A DNA stretch of 64,000 nucleotides. Origin: Micromonospora sp. M71_S20 (lineage in GTDB: Bacteria; Actinomycetota; Actinomycetes; Mycobacteriales; Micromonosporaceae). Position 1 is the first letter of the stretch, and every line of letters starts with the position of its first letter. Both the position numbers and the translations under genes were made by a program. Where the stretch lies: the NCBI RefSeq assembly GCF_003664255.1, contig NZ_RCCV01000001.1:4402001-4466000 (forward strand), given 5' to 3'. The notes beneath the pieces are model-generated. The model worked only from the letters and a program-made list of their open reading frames with translations, was not told the DNA's origin and made no database searches. This document shows positions 26,214 to 34,452 of this stretch, one piece after another.

Positions 26214-27794
26214 TCAGCCCTTCAGGTAGACGTTCTTGATCTTCTGCTGGCCGGCGAACGGGCCGGCGCCCGGTTCGTGCAGCTCGATTCGGAGGTCACC
26301 GGCGGTCGGGTCCTCGGTCAGCGACTGCGCGAAGTCGCGGGAGACGGCCGCCAGGTGCCGGCGTACGCCGCTGCGGCAGGCACCGGCGAGAGCCTCGCGG
26401 TCCGAGTCGGGCAGCGGGCGGCGCAGTTCGAGGTGCACCACGGGCCGGGTCTCCAGCGCGGTGTCCTCGGCCAGCGCCAGGCAGAACCGGCTGATCTCGG
26501 CGGCGTACGGGTTGCCGGCGTAGAGGCCGTACTCCACGTCCTGCGGATAGAGGTTGGCGCCCAGGTACGACACCGTCGAGTCGCGCCGGCCGAACAGCAG
26601 CAGCACCGGCAGGGTCATCCGCTCGCTGGCCAGCGCCGCGCGGCACTCGGCCCAGCGCTGCGGGTCGCCGCGGACCTGGTCGAGGATCCGTCGGTACCCG
26701 ACGAGCAGCGCCTCGTCGCCGACGTTGTACCGCAGCCGCGGCTGCAGGACGTCGGGGCCGGTGATGGTGCAGAGCAGTTCCCGGCGCTCGTTGGTCTCCA
26801 GGTAGGTGGCCAACGGGTTGTACTGGAACACCATCGGCAGCCGCTGCTCGTCGACGCCGAGCAGCGCCGCCCGCAGCTCGGGGTCGGTGCGCAGGCGGCG
26901 CCGCAGCCACACGGTGAACCGGGTCTCCGCGCCGATCCCGATGGTCAGGTCCGAGGCGCCGTACGCCGACCGGACCTTCAGGAACCGCTCCTCCAGGTAG
27001 GCGCGCAGCGCCTCGGTCATCCCCTCTCCCCCGCAGCTGGCGAAGATGCGGTGGCGCGACCAGTCGAAGCCGTCGGCGTCGAGCCGGTCGCGCAGGTGCT
27101 TCAGGAACGGCGGGTACGCGGTCACCAGGTAGTCGAAGTCCGGGCCGAACTCGCGAATCGTGTCGACGATCTTGCCGAGGTCCGGGCCGGTGTTCTTGAC
27201 CACCGCGATCCGGGCCATCGCGGCGCCGGTCGTCGTCCCGGTCGCCCAGGCGCCCATCGAGTAGGCGTTGATGACGAACGGGCGACGCATCGGGAAGACC
27301 AGGCTGGTGTAGCCGACGATGTCGCGGTGCACCGCGCGCAGTTCCCGCTCGCCGCGCGGCCAGTTGAAGGGCCGGCCCGACGACCCGGCCGACTCGTCGA
27401 CCACCACGCCCCGGGCCGGCAGTCGTCCGCCCCGGCAGCGCCGGGCGGCGTCGAAGGGAACGACGTAGCTCACCTTGTCGGTCTCCGGGAAGTCCCGCAG
27501 CCGGCGACGGACCCCGGCCGGCCGGGCGCGCAGGAAGGAGCGGTACGCCGGGACGTCCAGCGCGGCGAGCGCGCAACCCGCACGCGCGTTCGCCGCCGCG
27601 AGCAGGTCCAGTGCCGGGTGGTGCCGCCGGGCCGACCACCGCCACGAGGCGGGGTGGCGACCGGCGAGCCGCACCGCCGCCCCGAGAACCCGGCCGAAGG
27701 CCGTCAGACGTGCCCGTCGCCAGCGTTCGCCGGCCGTCAGGCGTGGTGACGCGAGAAAGGACGGATCAGCGTATCGGTGCAGCGTCTCGGCCAT
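26214..27794 (-). CDS. PaaK-like (phenylacetate-CoA ligase family) adenylate-forming enzyme
   Basis: A 526-residue member of the ANL superfamily, PaaK/CapK branch. The P-loop-like motif is VVDESAGSSGRPFNW (SSG-x-x-GxP type), followed by the adenine-pocket region YGASDLTIGIGAE and the hinge/ATP-ribose motif RYNVGDEALLVGY. It probably activates a carboxylic acid as an acyl-AMP, then transfers it to CoA or another acceptor. It is longer than PaaK (about 430) because of an N-terminal extension of ~100 residues. ATG at 27794 follows GAGGATTCTGAC. It heads the operon with the small unknown protein, GNAT and nitroreductase, which could act in sequence on its acyl product. Confidence 0.85.
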   Translation of the reverse strand: MAETLHRYADPSFLASPRLTAGERWRRARLTAFGRVLGAAVRLAGRHPASWRWSARRHHPALDLLAAANARAGCALAALDVPAYRSFLRARPAGVRRRLRDFPETDKVSYVVPFDAARRCRGGRLPARGVVVDESAGSSGRPFNWPRGERELRAVHRDIVGYTSLVFPMRRPFVINAYSMGAWATGTTTGAAMARIAVVKNTGPDLGKIVDTIREFGPDFDYLVTAYPPFLKHLRDRLDADGFDWSRHRIFASCGGEGMTEALRAYLEERFLKVRSAYGASDLTIGIGAETRFTVWLRRRLRTDPELRAALLGVDEQRLPMVFQYNPLATYLETNERRELLCTITGPDVLQPRLRYNVGDEALLVGYRRILDQVRGDPQRWAECRAALASERMTLPVLLLFGRRDSTVSYLGANLYPQDVEYGLYAGNPYAAEISRFCLALAEDTALETRPVVHLELRRPLPDSDREALAGACRSGVRRHLAAVSRDFAQSLTEDPTAGDLRIELHEPGAGPFAGQQKIKNVYLKG

Positions 27795-27975
27795 GTCAGA
27801 ATCCTCGGCGCATCCGGCCGGGGACGCCTGAGCTGTCGCACCGATCCGACGCTGAGTATCCGCACCCAGCCCGGTCCAGGCTCCCGGCCCCTACCCGAGG
27901 TCGGTGCGGTGGGCGAGGCCTTCGACGCCGGCCTCGGCGCGCGGCAGGTGGGTGTGGTGCGCGACCGTGGCGCCG

Positions 27976-28647
27976 TCAGGAGTCGGAGGACCCGGGCCGC
28001 CGCGGGCGCGGCGCCACAGCCTCCAGGGCGTCGACGCTGCCGGACATGATCGTGCGGACGTGCTCGGTGAGGTGCGGGAGCGGCCAGTCCCACCAGGCCA
28101 GCGCCAGCAGGCGGACGACGTCCTCGTCACTGTACCGGCGGCGGATGAGCCTGGCCGGGTTGCCGCCGACGACGCCGTAGTCGGGGACGTCGTCGACGAC
28201 GACGGCACCGGAAGCGACGATCGCCCCGTGGCCGATGCGGACGCCGGGCATCACCATGGCGCGGTATCCGAACCAGACGTCGTTGCCCACGACGGTGTCA
28301 CCCCGTCCGGGCAGGCCAGTGATGAGGTCGAAGTGCTCGGCCCAGGAGCCACCCATGATCGGGAAGGGGAACGTCGAGGGGCCGTCCAGACGGTGGTTGG
28401 CGCCGTTCATGATGAACCGCACGCCCTCGCCGAGTGCGCAGAACTTCCCGATGACCAGCTTCTCCGGCCCGTAGTGGTACAGCACGTTGCGGGTCTCGAA
28501 GGCGGTCGGATCGTCCGGGTCGTCGTAGTAGGAGAACTCGCCGACCTCGATGAGCGGCGAGGTGACCAGGGGCTTCAACAGCACCACCCGCGGCTGCTCG
28601 GGCATCGGATGCAGGACGTTCGGATCGGCGGGGACGCCTGCCACCAC
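27976..28647 (-). CDS. Vat-like CatB-family xenobiotic O-acetyltransferase
   Basis: A 223-residue left-handed beta-helix (hexapeptide) acetyltransferase that follows the Vat/streptogramin-A acetyltransferase pattern along its full length: VEVGEFSYYDDPDDP-like (IEVGEFSYYDDPDDP), ETRNVLYHYGPEKLVIGKFC, FIMNGANHRLDG with the candidate catalytic histidine H85, then DTVVGNDVWFGYRAMVMPGV and GAVVVDDVPDYGVVGGNPA. It would acetylate a hydroxyl of streptogramin A, chloramphenicol or a related compound. The phenotype is not assured. It starts at GTG 28647 (GAGGAAG upstream) and diverges from an AadA-like gene with 93 bp between starts. Confidence 0.9.
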   Translation of the reverse strand: MVAGVPADPNVLHPMPEQPRVVLLKPLVTSPLIEVGEFSYYDDPDDPTAFETRNVLYHYGPEKLVIGKFCALGEGVRFIMNGANHRLDGPSTFPFPIMGGSWAEHFDLITGLPGRGDTVVGNDVWFGYRAMVMPGVRIGHGAIVASGAVVVDDVPDYGVVGGNPARLIRRRYSDEDVVRLLALAWWDWPLPHLTEHVRTIMSGSVDALEAVAPRPRRPGSSDS

Positions 28648-28740
28648 GGATCACTTCCTCTCGGGCGGGTCGACGTACCCATGATCGCAAAACCTATATC
28701 CGGCTGCGCTGCCCCGCCCCGACGGCCGAGACTGGCGGCC

Positions 28741-29499
28741 ATGGATCAGGTTCGGCAGGTCGTGAGGCTGGTCGGCGACGTGCTGGGTGGCGAGACCGTC
28801 GGCGCCTACCTGCACGGGTCCTGCGTGCTCGGCGGCCTCAGGCCGGCCAGCGACCTGGACGTCCTCGTCGTCTCCCGGCGGCGGATGGACGATCAGGAAC
28901 GAAGGTCACTCCTCGACGGGCTGCTCGCGATCTCCGGCTCTCCCGCCGGGGCCCGTCCGGTCGAACTCACCGTGGTCGTCCAGTCCGAGGTCCGCCCGTG
29001 GCGGTTTCCGCCGACCGGCGACTTCCTGTACGGCGAGTGGCTGCGCGCCGAGTTCGAGGCCGGTGCCGTCCCGCGCCCGGAGCCGATGCCGGACCTGGCC
29101 CTGCTGATCACGATGGTGCTGGCCGGCGACCAGCCCCTCACCGGCCCGCCGCCGGCGCAGGTCCTGGACCCCGTACCGCACGCGGACCTGGTCCGGGCGT
29201 GCGTGGCGGGCATCCCCGGCCTGCTCGACGACCTGGACGGCGACACCCGCAACGTCGTGCTGACCTTCGCCCGCATCTGGAGCACGCTCGCGACGGGCGA
29301 GATCCGGTCGAAGGACGTCGCCGCCGACTGGGCCCTGGCCCGGCTACCGAGGGAGCACCGACCCGTGCTGGCGCACGCCCGGGAGCTGTACCTCAACCGC
29401 CGCTACTCCGAGGAGAGCTGGAGCGACGAGCTGCGGGCCCAGGCGCGTCCGCAGGTGGAGCGGATGCTCGCGGAGATCGACCGGCTGTCGCAGCGCTGA
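28741..29499 (+). CDS. AadA-like aminoglycoside nucleotidyltransferase, ANT(3'')/ANT(9) family
   Basis: A 252-residue protein, close to the 260 residues of AadA. The nucleotidyltransferase core is intact: HGSCVLGGLRPASDLDVLVV with G26-S27, D38 and D40, and E75 in VELTVVV as the base candidate. The helical C-terminal domain has RNVVLTFARIWSTLATGEI and KDVAADWALARLPREHRPVL, which are hallmark blocks of spectinomycin/streptomycin adenylyltransferases. It would transfer AMP from ATP to a drug hydroxyl in the cytoplasm. It sits divergent to the Vat-like gene, so the two drug-modifying genes share a promoter region. Confidence 0.92.
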   Translation: MDQVRQVVRLVGDVLGGETVGAYLHGSCVLGGLRPASDLDVLVVSRRRMDDQERRSLLDGLLAISGSPAGARPVELTVVVQSEVRPWRFPPTGDFLYGEWLRAEFEAGAVPRPEPMPDLALLITMVLAGDQPLTGPPPAQVLDPVPHADLVRACVAGIPGLLDDLDGDTRNVVLTFARIWSTLATGEIRSKDVAADWALARLPREHRPVLAHARELYLNRRYSEESWSDELRAQARPQVERMLAEIDRLSQR

Positions 29500-29645
29500 G
29501 CGTCGCCGGGGCGGGGCGGGAAGGAGAGCCGGTCACCGGGCCCCGGGTCGAGGCGTCGCACCGTCGACCGCCACCTGCTGCCGTCGACTGCGCCTACGTA
29601 CCGAGGCGGTCCCCGCGAGGCGCGCGGCGGCCGTGCCCGCGCGGC

Positions 29646-30194
29646 TCAGGCCCCGGGTGACCCGGGTGGCGGCAGCGGCAACTCGACGGCGTCCACCGTC
29701 GCGACCCGTACGGCCGAATGCGCCGGCGGCAGCTTGTCGGCTCGCGGCGAACGACTGTGCACGCGACCCCGGCCGGTCGGGTCCGGCCGCCCGCTCACCT
29801 CGCAGGTCACCATCAGGATCGGCGCAGGCGGCGCGGTGAACCGGCCGGCGCCCCAGCGCACCCAGAGCGGGACCCGCCCCGCGTCGGCCTCGGCGAGCAG
29901 CTTCTCCCAGGTACGGCGGCGCGTACCGTGATCGACCTCGACGACGACCGGCGGCCCGTCCGGGCGGGCACAGGCCACGTCGAGCACCGACTGCTGCGCG
30001 GACATCGGCGGCGGCAGCGGCAGCACGCTGGACGCCCGCCGGTAGACCCGCCAGCCCCGCTCCTCCGCCCAGTCGACCACCGCGTCGATCAGCCGGGCGG
30101 TGACCTGGTCCGTGGTCAGGTCGGTGAAGGTGACCGCGTCGAGCCGGTCGGCCAGCGACGCCGCCAGCCGCTCCCCGTCCTCGCCGACCACCAC
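29646..30194 (-). CDS. Hypothetical protein with restriction-endonuclease-like core
   Basis: A 182-residue protein that starts at GTG 30194. I do not recognise a named family. The middle has SVLDVACARPDGPPVVVEVDHG: an aspartate on one strand, a conserved E-x-D on the next, and downstream RRTWEKLLAEADAG, the general layout of a PD-(D/E)xK nuclease core or related fold. No helicase or methylase neighbours are present. Its 3' half is rich in RP and SPR, typical of an unstructured tail. It overlaps no other convincing gene. The coding call rests on length and codon use. Confidence 0.6.
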   Translation of the reverse strand: MVVGEDGERLAASLADRLDAVTFTDLTTDQVTARLIDAVVDWAEERGWRVYRRASSVLPLPPPMSAQQSVLDVACARPDGPPVVVEVDHGTRRRTWEKLLAEADAGRVPLWVRWGAGRFTAPPAPILMVTCEVSGRPDPTGRGRVHSRSPRADKLPPAHSAVRVATVDAVELPLPPPGSPGA

Positions 30195-30261
30195 CGCCGC
30201 AGGGTAACCGGCGCGACCGGACGTCGCCGCAACCGGGGCGACCCCTCCGGCGCGCCGCGTC

Positions 30262-30733
30262 GCCTACCGTGTTCATCCCGCTCTGGCCGTCTACACCTGT
30301 CCGGGTGTCGCCCGGCACCTGACGGGCCTGGAGGATCGGGTCCGCGTGGTCCGCGAGGGCGACGTGCTGCACGCGGCGGGCTTCCGGGTACGGGTGGTCG
30401 GGGAGAAACACCACCCCAGCCACCCCGACGTCCCGCCCGTGGACAACGTCGGCTTCCTGATCGACGAGGAGGTCTTGCATCCCGGGTGACGCGCTGACCG
30501 TCGTGGACGTGCCCACGCTGCTCGTGCCCGGCCAGGCGCCGTGGATGACCGTCCCCGACCTGATCGGCCACCTACGCCGGACGGCACCCCGGCGCGCCTA
30601 CGCCATCCACGACGGCCTCCTCAACGACTGGGGCCTGCGGGTGCTCGACGGCGTACTGCGGAGCGAGGCCGACCGCCTGGGCGCCGACATCCGCCGCCTG
30701 CGACCCGGTGAGCGTGTCGACCTCGCCCGTTGA
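30262..30733 (+). pseudogene. Decayed metallo-beta-lactamase-fold hydrolase (C-terminal part, frameshifted)
   Basis: Two frames together encode the C-terminal half of an MBL-fold (UlaG-like) hydrolase. Frame one runs GLEDRVRVVREGDVLHAAGF ... HHPSHPDVPPVDNVGFLIDE and stops at TGA 30487-30489, right after VLHPG. Frame two continues DALTVVDVPTLLVPGQAPW, IHDGLLNDWGL and RLRPGERVDLAR, ending at 30733. The join is a GGG run at 30484-30486. Removing one G restores the family motif HPGDALT. The N-terminal half with the metal-binding HxHxDH motif is absent, since upstream DNA shows no such sequence in any frame. It is therefore both truncated and frameshifted. Confidence 0.8.
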
Positions 30734-30743
30734 CCGCTCGCTC

Positions 30744-32393
30744 CTATCGGGTGTCGACGGCCATCGGTGCGCTGAGGCGGCCCTCGTTGCCGCTGCGGTC
30801 CAGGCCGGAGACGCAGTAGGACAGTGGACGGTCGGCCGGGGCAGTGCGGTCGACCCAGCCGGCGCCCCGGGCGGTGCCGACGAGCCGGGCCGTGTCGCCG
30901 TCGACACGGTAGACGGCGAAGCTCGCGGCGCCGTCCCCGCGCCAGCTCAGCGTCACCTCGCCGACACCGGCACGCCGCGCGCCGGTGACCGTGGGGGCGG
31001 CCGGCGGCGCCGCCGGCAGCTGCGCCATCGCGGGCACCAGCGCCGGCCCGGCGTAGTGGGCCCCGCTGTACCGGCTGACCGCGCCGAGCTTGTCGGTGCG
31101 CACCTGCCTGGCGCTGAAGTGCACGCTCCCGCTCGCGCCGTAGCGGCGGTTGAGGGCGAGCTGGCGGTCCAGCTCGGCCGGGTCACGCCAGGCGCCGCGC
31201 TCGCCCACCCGGTAGTCGGCTTGGCCGATGTAAAGCTGGACCCGGGTGCCCCGCACCGTGGCCGTCCACCACGGCAGCAGCTTGGCGTAGTCGGCCTTGT
31301 CGAACCCGATGTGCCAGTACAGCTGCGGCACGACGTAGTCCAGCCACTGCCGCCGTACCCAGAGTCGGGTGTCGGCGTAGATGTCGTCGTAGCTCTGCAA
31401 CCCGGCGGTCGCCGAGCCGGCCGGGTCGGTGCGCTTGTTGCGCCAGATGCCGAACGGGCTGATGCCGAACTTCACCCAGGGCTTGATCGCCTTGATCCGC
31501 TCGCTCATCTCGCGGACCAGCGTGTTCACGTTGTCCCGGCGCCAGGCGTGCTTGTCCGCGAACCCCCGGCCGTACCGGGCGAACGTCGCGTCGTCCGGGA
31601 AGTCCTGCCCGGCCTCCGGGTACGGGTAGAAGAAGTCGTCGAAGTGCACCCCGTCGACGTCGTACCGCCGGACCGCCTCCAGCATCGAGTCCTCGACGAA
31701 CGTGCGTGCCTCGGGGATGCCGGGGTTGAAGTAGAGGCGGCTGCCGGGCCGGTCGGCGCTGGGATAGGTCACCACCCAGTCGCGGTGCCGCCGCAGCGGG
31801 TGCGTCGGCGCGAGCCGGTCCAGCCTCGGGCCGGGCCCGCCCACCGTGGCCGGCTGCCCGCCCCGGTACGGGTTGAACCAGGCGTGGAACTCCAGGTTGC
31901 GGGCGTGCGCCTCGGCGACCATGAACTCCATCGGGTCCCAGCCCGGGTCGCGGCCGTCGCGGCGCCCGGTCAGCCACTCCGACCACGGCGCGTACGCCGA
32001 CGGCCAGAGCGCGTCCCCGCTCGGCCGCACGTGCACGAAGACCGCGTTGTGGTTGTGCCGCACCGCCAGGTCCAGCCAGCCCCGGAACTCCGCCCGCACC
32101 GTCTCGGCCGGCAACCCCCGTCGGCTCGGCCAGTCGATGTTGTTCACCGTCGTGATCCACATGCCCCGCAACTCGCGGGGTGCTCGGGCCGGTCGACCGG
32201 CGCAGGCGGGGGCGCGATCCGCCGGGGCGGCACCGGAGGCGGTCACGGCGCCCCGCTCCGACAGGCCGGGGAGACCGGCGACCCGGTCCCGCAGCGACCA
32301 GGCGCCGAGGGCGACCGCCACGGCGAGCGCGGCGACCACCGCGACGAGTGTCTGGGTACGACGGCGGCGGGCGGGCGGGTCGGCGGCGGGCAT
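30744..32393 (-). CDS. GHL10-type (DUF187/DigH-like) glycosyl hydrolase with C-terminal Fn3-like domain
   Basis: A 549-residue protein. One N-terminal transmembrane segment (about 12-32) anchors it outside the membrane. The catalytic region is of the GHL10 (DUF187) type: RGMWITTVNNIDWPSRRGL, HNHNAVFVHVRPSGDALW, EFHAWFNPYR, DGVHFDDFFYPYPEAG, WVKFGISPFGIWRNKR and VPQLYWHIGF are all present, as in E. coli DigH (YddW), which cleaves denuded peptidoglycan glycans during division. The last ~95 residues form a fibronectin-III-like domain (VTGARRAGVGEVTLSWRG). ATG at 32393 is the chosen start. A longer form adds 12 residues upstream. The gene is intact although it lies between pseudogenes. Confidence 0.9.
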   Translation of the reverse strand: MPAADPPARRRRTQTLVAVVAALAVAVALGAWSLRDRVAGLPGLSERGAVTASGAAPADRAPACAGRPARAPRELRGMWITTVNNIDWPSRRGLPAETVRAEFRGWLDLAVRHNHNAVFVHVRPSGDALWPSAYAPWSEWLTGRRDGRDPGWDPMEFMVAEAHARNLEFHAWFNPYRGGQPATVGGPGPRLDRLAPTHPLRRHRDWVVTYPSADRPGSRLYFNPGIPEARTFVEDSMLEAVRRYDVDGVHFDDFFYPYPEAGQDFPDDATFARYGRGFADKHAWRRDNVNTLVREMSERIKAIKPWVKFGISPFGIWRNKRTDPAGSATAGLQSYDDIYADTRLWVRRQWLDYVVPQLYWHIGFDKADYAKLLPWWTATVRGTRVQLYIGQADYRVGERGAWRDPAELDRQLALNRRYGASGSVHFSARQVRTDKLGAVSRYSGAHYAGPALVPAMAQLPAAPPAAPTVTGARRAGVGEVTLSWRGDGAASFAVYRVDGDTARLVGTARGAGWVDRTAPADRPLSYCVSGLDRSGNEGRLSAPMAVDTR

Positions 32394-32463
32394 CGCTCCA
32401 GTCTGCCCAGTCCAGCCCACCTGACGCACCAGTTCGACCGTTACTTAACGGTCAGATAAGGCG

Positions 32464-33139
32464 GAGGCGCTCGGTCGGGAAGTCTCCAGCGAGGGACCCG
32501 GCGTGACCAACCTCGAACCCGAGGGCTTCGTCTACCCCGACCCCGTCGCCGCCTGCCTCGACCTCGTCGCCTCCCCGGAACCCAAGACGGTGAAGAACCG
32601 CGTGCACGTCGACCTCGCCACCACCTCGGCGGCCCATCAGGCGGAGGTGGTCACGCGCTCGGCGCTCGAAGGATCTCGGCGCAACACCCGCCGATCTGGG
32701 CCAAGGCGACGTGCCATGGACGGTCATGGCCGGACCCGGAGGGCAACGAGTTCTGCGTGCCGGACCCCCGACCGCTCTACCGGGACACCGGACCGATCGC
32801 CGCGGTAGTGGTCGACTGCGCGGATCCGCGAGCCATGGCTCGCTTCTGGGGCAAGGCCACGGACTGGGCCCTGCACGAGGTGACCGACCATGACGCGGTA
32901 CTGCGCTCCGCCAGGGGCGTCGGCCCATATCTGCGGTTCATTCGCACACCCGACGTCAGGACCGGGTGGAACCGCGTCCACCTCGGCGTCCGCCCGTACC
33001 CGGGTGACGACCCGGAGGCCGAGGCGGCCAGGCTGCGGGCTTCGGCGCCACCGCCGTCGACCTGGGCCAGAACGACGTCCCGTGGACGGTCCTCGCCGAC
33101 CCCGAAGGCAACGAGTTCTGCCTCCTCGCCCCAGGCTGA
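32464..33139 (+). pseudogene. Decayed two-domain glyoxalase/bleomycin-resistance (VOC) protein with three frameshifts
   Basis: Read across frames, the DNA encodes two tandem VOC domains. Domain one runs from EALGREV through EPEGFVYPDP, KTVKNRVHVDLATTS, then shifts frame near 32665 (DLGATPADLGQGDVPWTV) and again near 32726, where an extra G interrupts ADPEGNEF. Domain two (VVVDCADPRAMARFWGKATD, NRVHLGVRPYPGDDP) shifts near 33040 into GFGATAVDLGQNDVPWTV and ends LADPEGNEFCLLAPG at 33139. The two domains share the motif LGQxDVPWTVxADPEGNEF, so the correct frame is clear on both sides of each break. Bases before 32464 do not supply a normal N-terminus. Sequencing error could explain one break but hardly three. 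Confidence 0.82.
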
Positions 33140-33832
33140 CCCGAACGCTCGTCATCCGCGCACCACGGCCACCAGCCCGGACCTTGCGACGCGCCCTAGT
33201 GTCGGCCGGTCTCGTCAGCGGTGCCGCGGTCGGTGTCCCGGGAGACGAACGGGGTCCGCATGCGGGTCATCGCGTCCGCGCTCACGTCCACCGCCTGCCC
33301 AGGTTCGCGGTCAGTGTCCCGGTCGCTCTCTGATCCGAAGGGATTCAGGGCGGGCGGCGTCATATCTGCCAAAACGTACTCCAGGATGTCACAGGGCAGC
33401 GCACAACAGATTCACTGGCAGCTGCAGCCGGGAAGAAGGCGGGTGGTGGGGGCGCGTCATCGGCCGCCACCTACCCGCTTCGACAGCCTACCGCTTTCAC
33501 GCCCCCCGTAGACGGGGAGGTGCGACCGGGGCGATCGGGCATCGCGCCGAACCAGGGCCGGCGGTCATGATCCGCGCCGGGCTGACCGCCGGTCACATCC
33601 TGGCCGATGCCGTGAAGACGTCGCATTCGCATGCTCGCCGGCACCCGAATCCCATCGACAGTCGTCGACCGATTTGCGATCTTTGAATCGACTGTTACCT
33701 TCTCGTAAATCTTGCAGGACTTTCCAAACCCCCGGATGTCATACCGGTAGAGCGGCCGGGATCGCCCCACCTCGCATCGTCCGACCCGTTCCACCACGTC
33801 ACGTCGGTTCCGCGCCCCGTCCGGAGAAGACC
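33140..33832. other. 693-bp stretch without a convincing gene
   Basis: No frame carries a recognisable protein. Two 16-bp near-identical segments (GCGGTCGGTGTCCCGG at 33226 and GCGGTCAGTGTCCCGG at 33307, 81 bp apart) are the only repeat seen. The last ~130 bp before 33833 are less GC-rich and contain CTTGCAG at 33711-33717, which resembles half of a Streptomyces MalR operator. It may be the relic promoter of the isoamylase remnant downstream. The stretch lies inside the decay zone and is probably the residue of deleted genes. Confidence 0.6.
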
Positions 33833-34308
33833 ATGTCCGCACCGCAAGCCTCGCGTGCCCGAGCCATCCTCGCCGCCCTGCTCTCCGCCGCGCGCTGGCC
33901 ACCGTCGCCGCGCCCCTGATCACCGCGCCCGCGCCGGCCGTCGCCGGCATCGACACCCGCGTCCTCGGCGCCCGGTACGACACCGCCGGGTCGCGGATCA
34001 CGTTCCGGGTCCACTCGTCCGCCGCCACCCGAATCGCTGGCAACCACGCGCTCGGCTGGCGGATCGACGGCACCGAGTTCGGCGACCCGGCATCGGCGAT
34101 CTACGTCGGCTACAACGGCTGGTCCGGGGATGTGAAGTTGAACTTCCCGTCCCCGGGAGCCGGGAAGCACTGGTACCGGGTCGCCGACACCGCCACCTGG
34201 GCGGAGGGCGCCAACCAGGTCGCGCCCGGGTCGGAGACGCTGATCGGCGGCCAGGGCACCGGCTATCTGCTGCGTGGTCGCAGCCTGCTGCTCCTGGTCC
34301 CCCGCTGA
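33833..34308 (+). pseudogene. Isoamylase remnant: both ends joined by a large internal deletion, signal peptide frameshifted
   Basis: ATG at 33833 starts a signal peptide that is broken by two extra bases near 33893. In the shifted frame it continues ALATVAAPLITAPAPAVA, then IDTRVLGARYDTAGSRITF and RVHSSAATRI. This is the N-terminus of secreted isoamylase (Pseudomonas enzyme: SLGASYDAQQANITFRVYSS). The next residues (NHALGWRIDGTEFGDPASAI, YVGYNGWSGDV) are already its C-terminal domain, matching SIYVAYNGWSS, and the end (HWYRVADTATW, APGSETLIGGQGTGY, SLLLLVPR) matches the last residues of the enzyme. About 650 residues, including the whole catalytic TIM barrel, are missing between. It would have debranched glycogen or starch. 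Recall of the Pseudomonas sequence is from memory. Confidence 0.85.
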
Positions 34309-34328
34309 CGCGGCGTCAGCGTGCGAAA

Positions 34329-34390
34329 CGAAGGCCTCCTGGTTGCCGGAGCGGTTCCTAACAGCTCCACTCCGCAACCGGAGGCCTTCG
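34329..34390. terminator. Strong hairpin between convergent isoamylase remnant and M23 peptidase gene
   Basis: CGAAGGCCTCC at 34329-34339 followed by GGTTGC and GGAG pairs with the reverse complement ending at 34390, giving over 20 base pairs with two single-base bulges. No T-run follows on either strand. A second small perfect hairpin, GCTGACG-CGG-CGTCAGC, covers 34304-34320. Position between convergent genes suggests bidirectional termination. Confidence 0.65.
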
Positions 34391-34452
34391 TCATCACGTC
34401 TGTCTACGTCGTGTCGTCACACGACCTCCATCAACCTCTCCGGGCAGTGCGA

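Noticed and set aside
33196..33291. A 31-codon minus-strand frame (starts VDVSADAMTRMRTPF) in the gene-poor stretch
   Set aside because: It is short, has only a weak ribosome site and no recognised family. It could be a remnant, but cannot be supported.
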